A stretch of 64,000 bases of DNA from contig JAHHIA010000007.1 of NCBI GenBank assembly GCA_019359045.1, forward strand, positions 1 to 64,000. The letters are read 5' to 3'. The DNA comes from Scytolyngbya sp. HA4215-MV1. GTDB lineage: Bacteria; Cyanobacteriota; Cyanobacteriia; Leptolyngbyales; Leptolyngbyaceae. A program made the position numbers and the translations under genes. This document shows, one piece after another, positions 33,667-41,496 of the stretch (the stretch's first letter is position 1; the number at the start of each line of letters is the position of its first letter). The notes under the pieces are model-generated. The model had not been told where the DNA came from. It saw nothing but the letters and a program-made list of their open reading frames with translations, and did no database searches.

Positions 33667-33860
33667 AGGTAAATAACCTCTTTCAAAATCCGTTCACCAA
33701 TGCGAGGTTTTAGCCCATCTTTCATCACCAAATCTACTTTCAGCTCTAAAACCTCACTCAAATAATTTTCCAGTTCACAAAACGTCAGTAAACCAAATCG
33801 AAACCCGGATGAATTCATAAAATAAACTTCTATACTAAAGGTCTCCGAAAGTACTGTCGA
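33663..33860 (-). pseudogene. MNT-type nucleotidyltransferase, 3' fragment
   Basis: The last 50 residues (FGLLTFCELENYLSEVLELK, VDLVMKDGLKPRIGERILKE) match the C-terminal half of MNT-type antitoxins that pair with DUF86 toxins. The GS..R/SD.D catalytic half is missing or degraded (SIEVYF in place of the D.D strand). It overlaps the HEPN remnant by 4 nt. The IS630 copy inserted 70 bp upstream may be linked to its decay. Confidence 0.6.
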
Positions 33861-33930
33861 AAGGTTAGCTTTCTCATGTGACAAGAAATTAAAGTTCTAT
33901 ACTGAAAGACGAACGATAAAATCTGAAATA

Positions 33931-35022
33931 TAGCAATCCCAAGTCAGTTGTGAGAATCTAGAGAGGATTCAAATACGGTTGCGAACGGTTCTATGTTAGA
34001 AGACTTGACTGATTTCATTGACTCCAACCCCGATGCACGTGAACTCAAACGAGCAGTAGCTGTCCAAATGTTTCTCAAAGGGTATAAGCATCGAGAGATT
34101 GGGGAGAGTATCGGTGTGAGTTCAGGCTTCATTAGCAAATGGACGGGAGTCTACGAACAGTTGGGGGTATCTGGGTTGAAACTGGGATATCCCGGATCTG
34201 TCGGATACCTAGAACCGGAACAGCGGCAAGCAGTGATCGCTTGGTTGAAGCGCAAGAATTACTGGAATCTGGCGGAACTGCAAGCCTATATTGAAGCGGA
34301 GTATGAGGTGGTGTTTGACTCCAAGCAAAGTTACTACACTTTGTTTGAGCAAGCTGGCATTCGCTGGAAGAAGACTCAGAAGCGTAATCCTAAAGCTGAC
34401 CCCGAATTGGTAGAGAAAAAAACAGGAAATTATGTCGTGGTTGGACAGGCATCGGCAGGAAATTGTGACCAGAGGTCTTCTTTGAGGACGAATGCCACCT
34501 GCTCTGGGGTGATCTGTGCGGCTATGTGTGGGGCAAAACTAGCGAACGCATTGAACTGCCCATCACCAACGAACGTCTCAAGCAAACCTATTATGGAGCC
34601 GTTGATTTTTACACCCAACGCTGCCTGATTCAACCGACTGAGAAGGGCAATTCCGAGGGTACGATTGCTTTTCTCAAGTACTTGCTGGCTCAATGTCCCA
34701 ACTCTCGCATTGCCCTGATTTGGGATGGGGCCACCTACCATCGCTCTCAAGCCGTCAAAGACTACTTAGAATCGGTCAATCAGGGACTTGATGAGTCCAA
34801 TTGGAAAATCACCTGCATTCGCTTTGCTCCCAAGGACCCAAAGCAGAATCCGATTGAAGATATTTGGTTGCAGGCAAAGCGATTTATTCGAGAGTACTAC
34901 CATTTGTGCCAATCGTTTAATGCTGTTAAATTCCTCTTTGAGTTTGTGACTCACCGTCAAGTCTTTAACTTTGCAAAGCTTTTTACCTACGGTTGCTTCT
35001 CACAACTCATTTAGGATTGCTA
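33931..35022 (+). mobile_element. IS630-family insertion sequence
   Basis: Inverted ends TATAGCAATCC(C/T)AA...AGTTGTGAGAA occur at 33931 and, in reverse, up to 35022, with TA at both edges as expected for IS630 target duplication. Between them is one transposase gene in three frames. It has inserted into the 5' part of a short plus-strand ORF whose remainder ends in attC site A. Confidence 0.85.
33993..35014 (+). pseudogene. IS630 transposase, split over three frames
   Basis: Frame 1 (33993 to about 34420) encodes the HTH region (FLKGYKHREIGESIGVSSGF, FISKWTGVYEQLG). Frame 2 (about 34423-34475) gives QEIMSWLDRHRQEIVTRG. Frame 3 (about 34475-35014) gives VFFEDECHLLWGD, IALIWDGATYHRS and DPKQNPIEDIWLQAK, i.e. 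all three DDE residues. The first shift lies in an A7 run (34416-34422), where slippage is plausible. The second, at AGAGG (34471-34475), has no slippery context. The enzyme is therefore probably inactive. Confidence 0.8.
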
Positions 35023-35035
35023 TAGTTCAATATAG

Positions 35036-35215
35036 AAAATAATAGATGAATTAAATTCATTGTCTGATAAGCAACTGAATAACATTGACTCACTTATAGA
35101 CCTGCTCAACAAATCCCATAGAAGAAATATTGCTTTTTTGCATTCGATAGACAGTTATGAAGAGTTAACAAAAATGAATTTAATACGCGAAATCAGAGAT
35201 AAAAACCACGCATAA
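35036..35215 (+). pseudogene. 3' remnant of an integron-cassette ORF
   Basis: A frame open for about 58 codons (IIDELNSLSDKQLNNIDSLI...LIREIRDKNHA) ends at TAA 35213-35215, which lies inside the left core box GCATAAC of attC site A. Stop codons overlapping this box are common in integron cassettes. There is no start codon; the IS630 insertion ends 14 bp upstream, so the 5' part has been lost or displaced. The helical sequence recalls small antitoxins but is not assignable. Confidence 0.5.
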
Positions 35216-35296
35216 CAATCCGGTTGGAGCGGACTGAGAAGGGCAATGGGTGTTGCAGCAAAGGTTACTGGCAGCCGCTCAACCGGAACGTTATCT
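35210..35296 (+). other. attC-like recombination site A
   Basis: Left core GCATAAC (35210-35216) and right core GTTATCT (35290-35296). Inner boxes CCGGTTGGAGCGG and CCGCTCAACCGG pair perfectly except for one unpaired G in the left box, the extrahelical base diagnostic of attC sites. About 50 bases form the variable central part. Length is 87 bp. Confidence 0.85.
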
Positions 35297-35466
35297 GGCT
35301 CCGCACAAACCCCTTGCACTTGTAGATAGACTCCTCTACAAGTATCCAGGATCTTCCGCAAGTAGTTCGATTACCTCAGTCAAGTGTTGATATTTATCAA
35401 ATTCTTTTGAACGACAGCTGAGTGTCAGGCAAAGTTGGTATTGATTGACGCAGAGGAAATTTTTCC

Positions 35467-35961
35467 ATGGCAAATAATCTGAATGGTGTGCAGCGTCATC
35501 CATTTAGGGCAGCGGATCACAGACAAGGACCCCAGTCAGGGGATGCCATGCTCGCTTCTGGTGGTTCATTGCCATTTCTGATGGGCGTGACTATTCCAGG
35601 TGGACAGGAACTGGTGTTGCTGAGTGGGCACACGCCTCCTGTCATCGACCACACGGCTCCGCTCGACAGCATCCAAGCGTTTGGGGATACTTACAAGCAA
35701 ACCATTGGTGTCTTGCAGGAATTGCAACAATCGCTGGCTCAACTCGGACTGGCGATGAGCGATCTGGTCAAACTCCAGGTGTTTCTGGTTGGCGACCCTG
35801 CTCTCGGTGGGCGTATGGATAGCGAAGGTTTCTCACGGGCATATGCCAAATTTTTCGGGACCCTAGAGCAACCCCATCTGGTCGCCAGAACCAGGGTACA
35901 GGTCGTAGGCTTGGTCAATCCTGGATGGTTGGTTGAAATCGAGGCGATCGCTGTGCGCTAA
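35467..35961 (+). CDS. RidA/YjgF-family protein
   Basis: A 164-residue protein of the RidA (YjgF/YER057c/UK114) superfamily, with LLSGHTPPVIDHT, TYKQTIGVLQELQQSLAQLGLAMSDLVKLQVFLV and the C-terminal TRVQVVGLVNPGWLVEIEAIA. The conserved arginine (ARTRVQV) of the enamine/imine deaminase pocket is present. The N-terminus is about 35 residues longer than classical RidA. Enzymes of this type hydrolyse reactive enamine intermediates. AGAGGA lies before the ATG. It is the first gene after attC site A, with no attC directly behind it. Confidence 0.85.
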   Translation: MANNLNGVQRHPFRAADHRQGPQSGDAMLASGGSLPFLMGVTIPGGQELVLLSGHTPPVIDHTAPLDSIQAFGDTYKQTIGVLQELQQSLAQLGLAMSDLVKLQVFLVGDPALGGRMDSEGFSRAYAKFFGTLEQPHLVARTRVQVVGLVNPGWLVEIEAIAVR

Positions 35962-35988
35962 CCCCTCCAGATGAAATAACACCCACGT

Positions 35989-36921
35989 TTAGTGAATCTG
36001 ACTAGCAATGGCAAGCCATTCCCGCGATCGCGGTTGAAATCCTAATTCTCGTTTGGCTTTGGCATTCGATGCTCCTCGTAATTGAGTTGCATAGTAAACC
36101 AGGTCTGCTCCTTGCACTTGTAGAGTATTTTCTACGGAAACGTGCAGTGGTGGTTTTGCACCTAACCATTGAGCATAGGCAGGCAACCAGACCTGCTGTT
36201 GGAGCGGAGTATCATCCACAATATTGAAAGCACCAGGAGTACCTTTTTCAACTGCTGCGACGGTTGCGGCTGCGGCATCTTCAACATGCACCCATGACCA
36301 TATTCCCTGACCATTCCCTACAAGCGGAAACTGCTGTTGTCGCACTTGGCTGGCTATGGCTCCATCAGGGGCGTACCAGGTTCCTGCTCCATAGAGAAAG
36401 CCATAGCGCAACGCAATTCCTTCTAAGTCATGGGCAGAAAAAACACGCTGTTCCAGATCAGCATACATTTTTATGCTGTCTGAGATCGCCGATGGAACCT
36501 CAGAAGCAAAAGGGGTACTCTCATCGGCTAAACCAACCCCTGGTGCATACCAGAAGGCGCTGGATTGCAAGATGTAGCGACGAACGCCAACCTTCTGGGC
36601 GGCACTTTGCAGATTACTGCCTCCAATTCGGCGAGTACGCTCGTCCAGAGCGGCAGCGGCGGCAATCGATTCCGGTGTAAGTTGTTTGGGCAGCGCTGTC
36701 AGTAGATCGATCACCACATCCGGTTGAATGCGTTGTAAGGCAGACTGGACGGCATCCGCATCAAAAATATCGAGCAGTTCTGCGATCGCGCCCTGTTGAG
36801 TTAAGAGATGGGCTCTATAGACCGAGCGAGTCATGCCAAAGGCATCATAGCCAGCATCCAGCAATTGACAAATAAGCGGACGACCGATCGCACCCGTTGC
36901 TCCAGCAATAAAAACTTTCAT
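35989..36921 (-). CDS. NAD(P)-dependent epimerase/dehydratase (SDR, extended type)
   Basis: A 310-residue Rossmann-fold protein with the nucleotide motif VFIAGATGAIGRPLICQLL at the N-terminus and YILQSSAFWYAPG further on. The usual YxxxK is not obvious, as in atypical SDRs of the NmrA/epimerase type. RYGFLYGAGTWYA and WVHVEDAAAATVAAVE are typical extended-SDR features. It starts 5 nt after the DoxX gene stop, so it is the third gene of an azoreductase-DoxX-SDR operon concerned with redox or xenobiotic metabolism. Confidence 0.85.
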   Translation of the reverse strand: MKVFIAGATGAIGRPLICQLLDAGYDAFGMTRSVYRAHLLTQQGAIAELLDIFDADAVQSALQRIQPDVVIDLLTALPKQLTPESIAAAAALDERTRRIGGSNLQSAAQKVGVRRYILQSSAFWYAPGVGLADESTPFASEVPSAISDSIKMYADLEQRVFSAHDLEGIALRYGFLYGAGTWYAPDGAIASQVRQQQFPLVGNGQGIWSWVHVEDAAAATVAAVEKGTPGAFNIVDDTPLQQQVWLPAYAQWLGAKPPLHVSVENTLQVQGADLVYYATQLRGASNAKAKRELGFQPRSREWLAIASQIH

Positions 36922-36926
36922 CCTGA

Positions 36927-37385
36927 TTACCGTCCTCGTGAACGCCAGACTATATTCCCAACACCAGATTGCACAACCAGCAACAGCCCACCTATCATCG
37001 CCAAATTTTTCATGAACATAATCTGTTCTGTTGGGTCACTAAAGTTGCTGTGGAAGATCAACCCCGCAATGAAGGTAAAGAATGCCAATGCAGAGGCTCC
37101 TAAGCGAGGATAAATTCCCAAAAGTACAGACAAGCTACCAAGCAATTCTAAAGCGATGGCAGCAGGTAAAAAGAACCAGGTGAGGGGCATTCCGAACGCT
37201 GCCATATACGTTTGAGTTTCTGCTGGATGAAGGATCTTGTTGACTCCAGACCACAAAAAGATGGCAACCAGAAGAATCCGGGCAATTAAAGGCAAGATGT
37301 TCCGAGTTGCATAAAGTCCAGTCGTGGAAACTCGTTGCTCAGTGTGTGCGTCAAAGGACGATGGACGAACAGAATGTTTGGTCAT
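36927..37385 (-). CDS. DoxX family membrane protein
   Basis: Start at ATG 37385 (MTKHSVRPSS), which has CGGAG eight bases upstream. About 152 residues, with four hydrophobic helices of the DoxX/SURF4-like type: IARILLVAIFLWSGVNKILH, FFLPAAIALELLGSLSVLLG, ASALAFFTFIAGLIFHSNF and MKNLAMIGGLLLVVQSGVG. DoxX-type proteins interact with quinone or thiol redox enzymes. It is located between azoreductase and SDR genes in a likely operon. Confidence 0.85.
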   Translation of the reverse strand: MTKHSVRPSSFDAHTEQRVSTTGLYATRNILPLIARILLVAIFLWSGVNKILHPAETQTYMAAFGMPLTWFFLPAAIALELLGSLSVLLGIYPRLGASALAFFTFIAGLIFHSNFSDPTEQIMFMKNLAMIGGLLLVVQSGVGNIVWRSRGR

Positions 37386-37452
37386 GATAAAAACTCCGAT
37401 TGGATAATGTAAACAGCTTGTGAGCAGCATCTGGCTGAGATGATTCAACTTA

Positions 37453-38073
37453 TCAGGTCTTGGCTAATTCCATTAAACGGGCGATCGCAGTCTCAGTAGC
37501 TTGTTGCTGCATCTCGCCCCCCATACCTTGATAGGGAACTTCAACATACTCCACATCCTGAATCCCCAGAAAGTTCAAAATAAACTGGAGATAAGGCACA
37601 CAAAAATCCATTGCACCGGCGGTTGTTCCGGGAGCATAGCTGCCAGCACGAGAACTGATAATTAAAGCTTTCTTTTCGGTGAGCAAGCCGCTAAAGCTTG
37701 CGGTATCACGGTTGTAGTCTACGGTACGACCCACGCGAATCACGTTGTCAAAGTAGGCTTTGAGATGGGCAGGAATTCCAAAGTTATACATGGGAACCCC
37801 CAGCACAATCCGATCTGCCTCCAACAGTTCAGCAATCAACATCTCCGATTCCGCCAGAATTGCCTTCTGATCATCTGTCTTTTGTTCATCGGGGGTAACA
37901 TTTGCAGCCACCCAGTCAGCCGTGATCAGTGTAGGAACATTCTGCCCAACATCTCGCAAATGATAGTGAGTCTCAGGATGATGGGATTGCCAGTGATAAA
38001 TGAACTTAGATGCAAGGGTGCGAGAAACAGACCCCTCTTGACGGACACTGGATTGAATTTCTAAGAGATTCAT
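37453..38073 (-). CDS. azoR: FMN-dependent NADH:quinone/azo reductase
   Basis: About 206 residues from ATG 38073 (MNLLEIQSSVRQEGSVSRTL), preceded by TTGGAGG. The flavodoxin-like fold of AzoR is clear: the phosphate-binding S.R..S.S start, VLGVPMYNFGIPAHLKAYFDNVIRVGRTV, and SRAGSY...FLGIQDVEYV. The enzyme reduces quinones and azo compounds with NADH. First gene of the operon with DoxX and SDR. Divergent from nothing; a YdcZ-like gene lies upstream on the same strand. Confidence 0.9.
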   Translation of the reverse strand: MNLLEIQSSVRQEGSVSRTLASKFIYHWQSHHPETHYHLRDVGQNVPTLITADWVAANVTPDEQKTDDQKAILAESEMLIAELLEADRIVLGVPMYNFGIPAHLKAYFDNVIRVGRTVDYNRDTASFSGLLTEKKALIISSRAGSYAPGTTAGAMDFCVPYLQFILNFLGIQDVEYVEVPYQGMGGEMQQQATETAIARLMELAKT

Positions 38074-38114
38074 GGTTACCTCCAATTAATTGATTTACAG
38101 AAAATAGAACAGGT

Positions 38115-38579
38115 TTACTTGGCATGTTGACGATCTAATTGAGTCAGCGCGATCGCGGCAATCAATAAAGCGATCGCAAACACTCTAGAGGCATTGAGCG
38201 GATGCAAAGGCACTCCAAACCAGCCCCATTGGTCAATCACCAACGACATGATCATCTGACTACAAACCACTGCCAACGTTGTTGTTGTTAGACCCAGCTT
38301 CGGCACGATCAATGTATTGAGGCTGACAAAAATTGCCCCTAACAATCCACCTGAAAATGCCCACCAGGGAACATCCCTAACCTTCTCGGCTAAATCGGGC
38401 GTTTTGAAAATGCCCAACCCAATCAGCAGGGCTAAAACACTAAACCCAACCAAAAAATTCATGGTGGCTGCCGCAATGGGAGAGTGAAGTGTTTGCTTTA
38501 ACCGGGCATTGGCAGCGGCTCCGATCGCCAAAAAACTGCCTGCTAACCCTGCTCCAACGATTGCTAATACAATATCCAT
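38115..38579 (-). CDS. YdcZ/DUF606-type DMT transporter, copy 1
   Basis: A 154-residue membrane protein with about five helices and the DUF606 features ANARLKQTLHSPIAAATMNFLVG and WWAFSGGLLGAIFVSLNT, ending in LNASRVFAIALLIAAIALTQ. DUF606/YdcZ proteins are half-size members of the drug/metabolite transporter superfamily and often occur in pairs. A second copy lies at 39348-39836, with a DUF2808 gene in between. The two may form a heterodimeric exporter. Confidence 0.85.
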   Translation of the reverse strand: MDIVLAIVGAGLAGSFLAIGAAANARLKQTLHSPIAAATMNFLVGFSVLALLIGLGIFKTPDLAEKVRDVPWWAFSGGLLGAIFVSLNTLIVPKLGLTTTTLAVVCSQMIMSLVIDQWGWFGVPLHPLNASRVFAIALLIAAIALTQLDRQHAK

Positions 38580-38720
38580 AGCATCTGATGACTCCTGAGA
38601 TTAGCGATAGAGAAAATGTTTGTCCTAACCGGCGTTGGTCAATGACGGGATGAACTAGCCGATGGAATAAGTTTCTGAGGCTAAATTCATCCCTAAACCT
38701 GTCAACGCCCTCTAACCTGC

Positions 38721-39266
38721 TTACCGTCCGCTGGGAGCATGAAAGGTCAGACGGCCGTAACCTAAAAACAAACCAGGACTGTTTTCTCCACTGGGGTAAG
38801 CCGTAATCCCCAATAGGTAAGCTCCATCCTGAGAGGGATTCTGTTGTGGTTTCAGGTAAAATGTCACGGTTTGCCCTGGCTGAACAGGATGATGCAGGAC
38901 AATGAGCAAGTCATTGGTATTTTCAGTTCCGCCTACACTCACCTGGGGAATCTCAGTTGCCGGATTATTTGCAAAAATGCGAGTTTGATTCGGTTTAAAC
39001 ACAATTGCTTCTTGATTGTTTGGTTGTGAGATCCGAATGGCTTGTAAGGGTGCTCCTGCATTTTCAGGAACGGTAATGACTAATCGATAAGTGTCTCCAG
39101 GTTGATTAGTTTGAATGATATTGGAGGTCAGGCGGACGACACGAGGCGCACGATCAAAGGCGTATTGCCCATTTCCAATTGGTGTTGCAATTGCAGGAAC
39201 AGCAAGCAAGAAAAGTGAACCTGAAACGAAAGTATTAAGTAGACGTGAGAATGTATGGCGAATCAT
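38721..39266 (-). CDS. DUF2808 exported protein
   Basis: About 181 residues from ATG 39266 with AAGGAGAA upstream. It begins with a signal peptide (LLNTFVSGSLFLLAVPAIA-TP). The mature domain (RVVRLTSNIIQTNQPGDTYRL, VTVPENAGAPLQAIRISQ-type strand, GQTVTFYLKPQQNPSQDGAY, FLGYGRLTFH) is the cyanobacterial DUF2808 fold, predicted periplasmic and of unknown function. It lies between two YdcZ-type transporter genes on the same strand. Confidence 0.85.
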   Translation of the reverse strand: MIRHTFSRLLNTFVSGSLFLLAVPAIATPIGNGQYAFDRAPRVVRLTSNIIQTNQPGDTYRLVITVPENAGAPLQAIRISQPNNQEAIVFKPNQTRIFANNPATEIPQVSVGGTENTNDLLIVLHHPVQPGQTVTFYLKPQQNPSQDGAYLLGITAYPSGENSPGLFLGYGRLTFHAPSGR

Positions 39267-39347
39267 TGTCAATTCTCCTTGAAATAGGGTTGTAGATGTT
39301 TGTAAGGATGCTTCCCAGCTCCGACAACCAATTGCAGATTTGTCGAA

Positions 39348-39836
39348 CTACTGGACGAGAAAGAAGATCGCGACCATTAACAGACCGATCGCAATGCGGC
39401 GATAACGGGTTAGCCGATTTTGAGGCAGTCCTAGCCAACCACAATGATCGGAAATCATGCCTGCGATCGCTTGTCCAAACACGACTAACCCCAGTGTTAG
39501 GGTCGCTCCCAAAATCGAAATGAAGTAAGCACTGGACGCAACATACCAGGCTCCAAAGAGTCCTCCGCTCAAACTCCAACGGGGTGCTTTGGGTAATGCA
39601 AACCAGGCAGGCGGGTCGAAGTGCTGACTCAGCAACAACGCCACTAATACGAGAAACCCAATGAAGTAAGAAACATTGGCTGCCAGCAATGCTGAGGTCA
39701 GGGAACGTGCCAATTGAGCATTGATGCTGGCTTGAATGGGTAGCAATGCTCCACACAAGAGTGATAGCAGCAGATAGAAACAAGTTTGACAGCCATGCAG
39801 GAGGCTCCGCGACCGCCATAGGGATGCTAATGACAT
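39348..39836 (-). CDS. YdcZ/DUF606-type DMT transporter, copy 2
   Basis: A 162-residue membrane protein with the same fold as 38115-38579: CGALLPIQASINAQLARSLTSALLAANVSYFIGF, WSLSGGLFGAWYVASSAYF, LVVFGQAIAGMISDHCGW. It reads away from the marR gene, and two dyads of the TATCTTGA..TCAAGATA type lie in the 150-bp gap, so MarR control is likely. Together with copy 1 it probably forms the transporter of this cluster. Confidence 0.85.
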   Translation of the reverse strand: MSLASLWRSRSLLHGCQTCFYLLLSLLCGALLPIQASINAQLARSLTSALLAANVSYFIGFLVLVALLLSQHFDPPAWFALPKAPRWSLSGGLFGAWYVASSAYFISILGATLTLGLVVFGQAIAGMISDHCGWLGLPQNRLTRYRRIAIGLLMVAIFFLVQ

Positions 39837-39921
39837 AGTTTTCCTGGCGAGGTGAATGAATTGAAGTAACGGAAATCTGGTTGCCGAGCGTTGAATCGAC
39901 GAAAGCTGGAAGCAATCAATT

Positions 39922-39939
39922 TATCTTGATGTCAAGATA
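39922..39939. promoter_or_regulatory. MarR-type operator 1
   Basis: An 18-bp perfect dyad, TATCTTGATGTCAAGATA apart from the two central bases, in the gap between the divergent YdcZ-type and marR genes. A second related dyad lies at 39965-39980. Confidence 0.65.
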
Positions 39940-39964
39940 CTTAAGATAAAGGTAAATGTCAAGA

Positions 39965-39985
39965 ATCTCGATATCAAGATATAAT
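39965..39985 (+). promoter_or_regulatory. MarR-type operator 2 overlapping a TATAAT box
   Basis: ATCTCGATATCAAGAT (39965-39980), a dyad with one mismatch pair, runs directly into TATAAT (39980-39985). The marR ATG follows at 39992, so a transcript from this box would be essentially leaderless. Binding here would repress marR. Confidence 0.55.
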
Positions 39986-39991
39986 GACCCC

Positions 39992-40495
39992 ATGACACAC
40001 GATCGCATCGACAAAATCTTGCAGCAGTGGGAGGAGGAGTCCCCCCATCTGGATGTTTCGGCGTTAGCCGTAACGGGGCGAATTCTACGGATTGCCCGTC
40101 TACTAGAAAAGCATCGTGAAACCGTGTTGGCGGAGTACGGGCTAAATGTTTGGTCGTTTGATATGTTGGCGACCCTGAGACGGCAGGGACCACCCTATCA
40201 ACTCAAACCGACCGATCTCTATGAACTGTTAATGCTCTCATCAGGGGCAATGACTAACCGCATCGATCGCCTAGAGCAGGAAGGAATTGTGGTTCGGGTT
40301 CGTGATCCGGACGATCGACGCAGTGTGAGTGTGCAGTTAACTCCGAAGGGAATCGAGTTGACGAATACCGTTATGCCGATCCTGTTTGAGCGAGAACAGC
40401 AATTCCTGCAGCAATTTACCAAAGCTGAGACCCAGACCTTGATTAAATTACTCCGTCGATTTCTATTGATCTTTGAAGAGCGTGACGTGAAGTGA
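39992..40495 (+). CDS. MarR-family transcriptional regulator
   Basis: About 167 residues from ATG 39992 (MTHDRIDKILQQWEEESPHL). A winged-helix MarR fold is clear: VWSFDMLATLRRQGPPYQLK, LYELLMLSSGAMTNRIDRLEQEGIVVR and the wing DPDDRRSVSVQLTPKG. Such regulators respond to phenolic or oxidant ligands. Two dyads upstream suggest autoregulation and control of the divergent transporter gene. The final 33 bases overlap, antisense, the 3' end of the glutaredoxin-MauE gene. The longer frame from 39956 runs through the operator and is rejected. Confidence 0.88.
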   Translation: MTHDRIDKILQQWEEESPHLDVSALAVTGRILRIARLLEKHRETVLAEYGLNVWSFDMLATLRRQGPPYQLKPTDLYELLMLSSGAMTNRIDRLEQEGIVVRVRDPDDRRSVSVQLTPKGIELTNTVMPILFEREQQFLQQFTKAETQTLIKLLRRFLLIFEERDVK

Positions 40496-41314
40496 CTTGT
40501 GTAAATGAGCCGGTTCTGATTGGGCGATCGCTGGCATAAAACTAGCGCTGCTTTTTTGAGACTTGAGATCTTGGGGATTAACGAAGGAGAAAATCAGGCT
40601 TGCCCCCATGAGAACCATCATGGCGTTTTCAGCAAAGCTCACAATCCCTAGAGGGGCTTTAGAATTGCCCCCGACACAGGCGCAATTTAAAGCCAATTTG
40701 TCCACATAGACCGCTTTGAAGACCGATGTAGCTCCCCCTAGCCCAACGAGCAGAGAACCAACCCCCGTCGCTAAAGGAGCCAGCCCAGACAGAAAGCCCA
40801 ATCCAATGAGCAATTCGAGAAAAGGGTAGGTTTTCCCATAGGGCTTGAAGCGTTTTGTCAGCAGGTCATACTTTGCAAAGCTGGTGGCAAAGGCATTCAG
40901 ATCCATTAACTTGAGCGAGGCTAGCATCGATAGGGAAATCCCCATGAATCCTGTCATGCCTAATGAGGTAGCAAGCGTCACTAATCCAGCCGTGGAAAAC
41001 AAAGCAATCACAGGTGTGTACGAGTAATCAGCTTTTTCTGGGGAGACTTGCAACCGTTCAGCCAGGTCAGAATATCCGCCAATTCGCTTTGTGCCAAAGA
41101 AGATTTGGGGAGTCGTCGCCACCCCGTACTGGGCTTTGAAGGCGTCAACTTCTGCCCGCGATCGCAGGGGAATGTCCTCAAACTCAATCCCTTTTTCAGT
41201 CAATAGATTGATTGCTCTCAGACCCCAGGGGCACTCGTGTTCGGGCATCGACATGCGGTAAACACGGACTGCTTCTGTTTCTGTAATGGTCAGTTGAGTC
41301 ATGAAAGTGGTCAT
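40463..41314 (-). CDS. Glutaredoxin - MauE/DoxX-like membrane fusion protein
   Basis: A 283-residue protein with GAGGAG before its ATG. Residues 15-90 form a glutaredoxin with CPWG as a monothiol active site (ECPWGLRAINLL), GVATTPQIFFGTKRIGGYSDL and no second active Cys. Residues 100-250 form a MauE/DoxX-type four-helix membrane domain (YGKTYPFLELLIGLGFLSGL), with NCACVGG near 220. The fusion suggests thiol-redox reactions at the membrane, perhaps coupled to metal detoxification. The promoter has MerR-type architecture (41359-41390), so it is probably controlled by the adjacent MerR regulator. Confidence 0.85.
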   Translation of the reverse strand: MTTFMTQLTITETEAVRVYRMSMPEHECPWGLRAINLLTEKGIEFEDIPLRSRAEVDAFKAQYGVATTPQIFFGTKRIGGYSDLAERLQVSPEKADYSYTPVIALFSTAGLVTLATSLGMTGFMGISLSMLASLKLMDLNAFATSFAKYDLLTKRFKPYGKTYPFLELLIGLGFLSGLAPLATGVGSLLVGLGGATSVFKAVYVDKLALNCACVGGNSKAPLGIVSFAENAMMVLMGASLIFSFVNPQDLKSQKSSASFMPAIAQSEPAHLHKSLHVTLFKDQ

Positions 41315-41358
41315 TGTTTTGCTCCTCGAAATTCATCGGCTTTAAGCTGAACAATCTC

Positions 41359-41390
41359 ACGCTAGAGCCTGGAGTCGGCTATAGAGTCAA
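41359..41390 (-). promoter_or_regulatory. MerR-type promoter of the glutaredoxin-MauE gene
   Basis: On the minus strand, TTGACT (41385-41390) and TAGCGT (41359-41364) are separated by 20 bp containing an imperfect dyad (ACTCTATAG ... CTCCAGG). The over-long spacer is the hallmark of promoters that MerR-family activators remodel. Confidence 0.65.
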
Positions 41391-41436
41391 GGGGGCAGTG
41401 GACTCAATTTTTCAACCCTTTTTTTGAGCAAAAGAC

Positions 41437-41468
41437 TTGACCCTCTAGCCAACTAGAGGGTTTAAGGT
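41437..41468 (+). promoter_or_regulatory. MerR-type promoter/operator of the merR gene
   Basis: TTGACC (41437-41442) and TAAGGT (41463-41468) are separated by 20 bp. The spacer contains the perfect dyad ACCCTCTAG-CCAA-CTAGAGGGT (41440-41461). This is classic MerR operator geometry, here for autoregulation. Confidence 0.8.
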
Positions 41469-41496
41469 AGAGCTAGAAATCATCTGAGGGTGATGT

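Noticed and set aside
36264-36680. 138-aa plus-strand ORF opposite the SDR gene
   Set aside because: Antisense shadow of a well-supported SDR gene.
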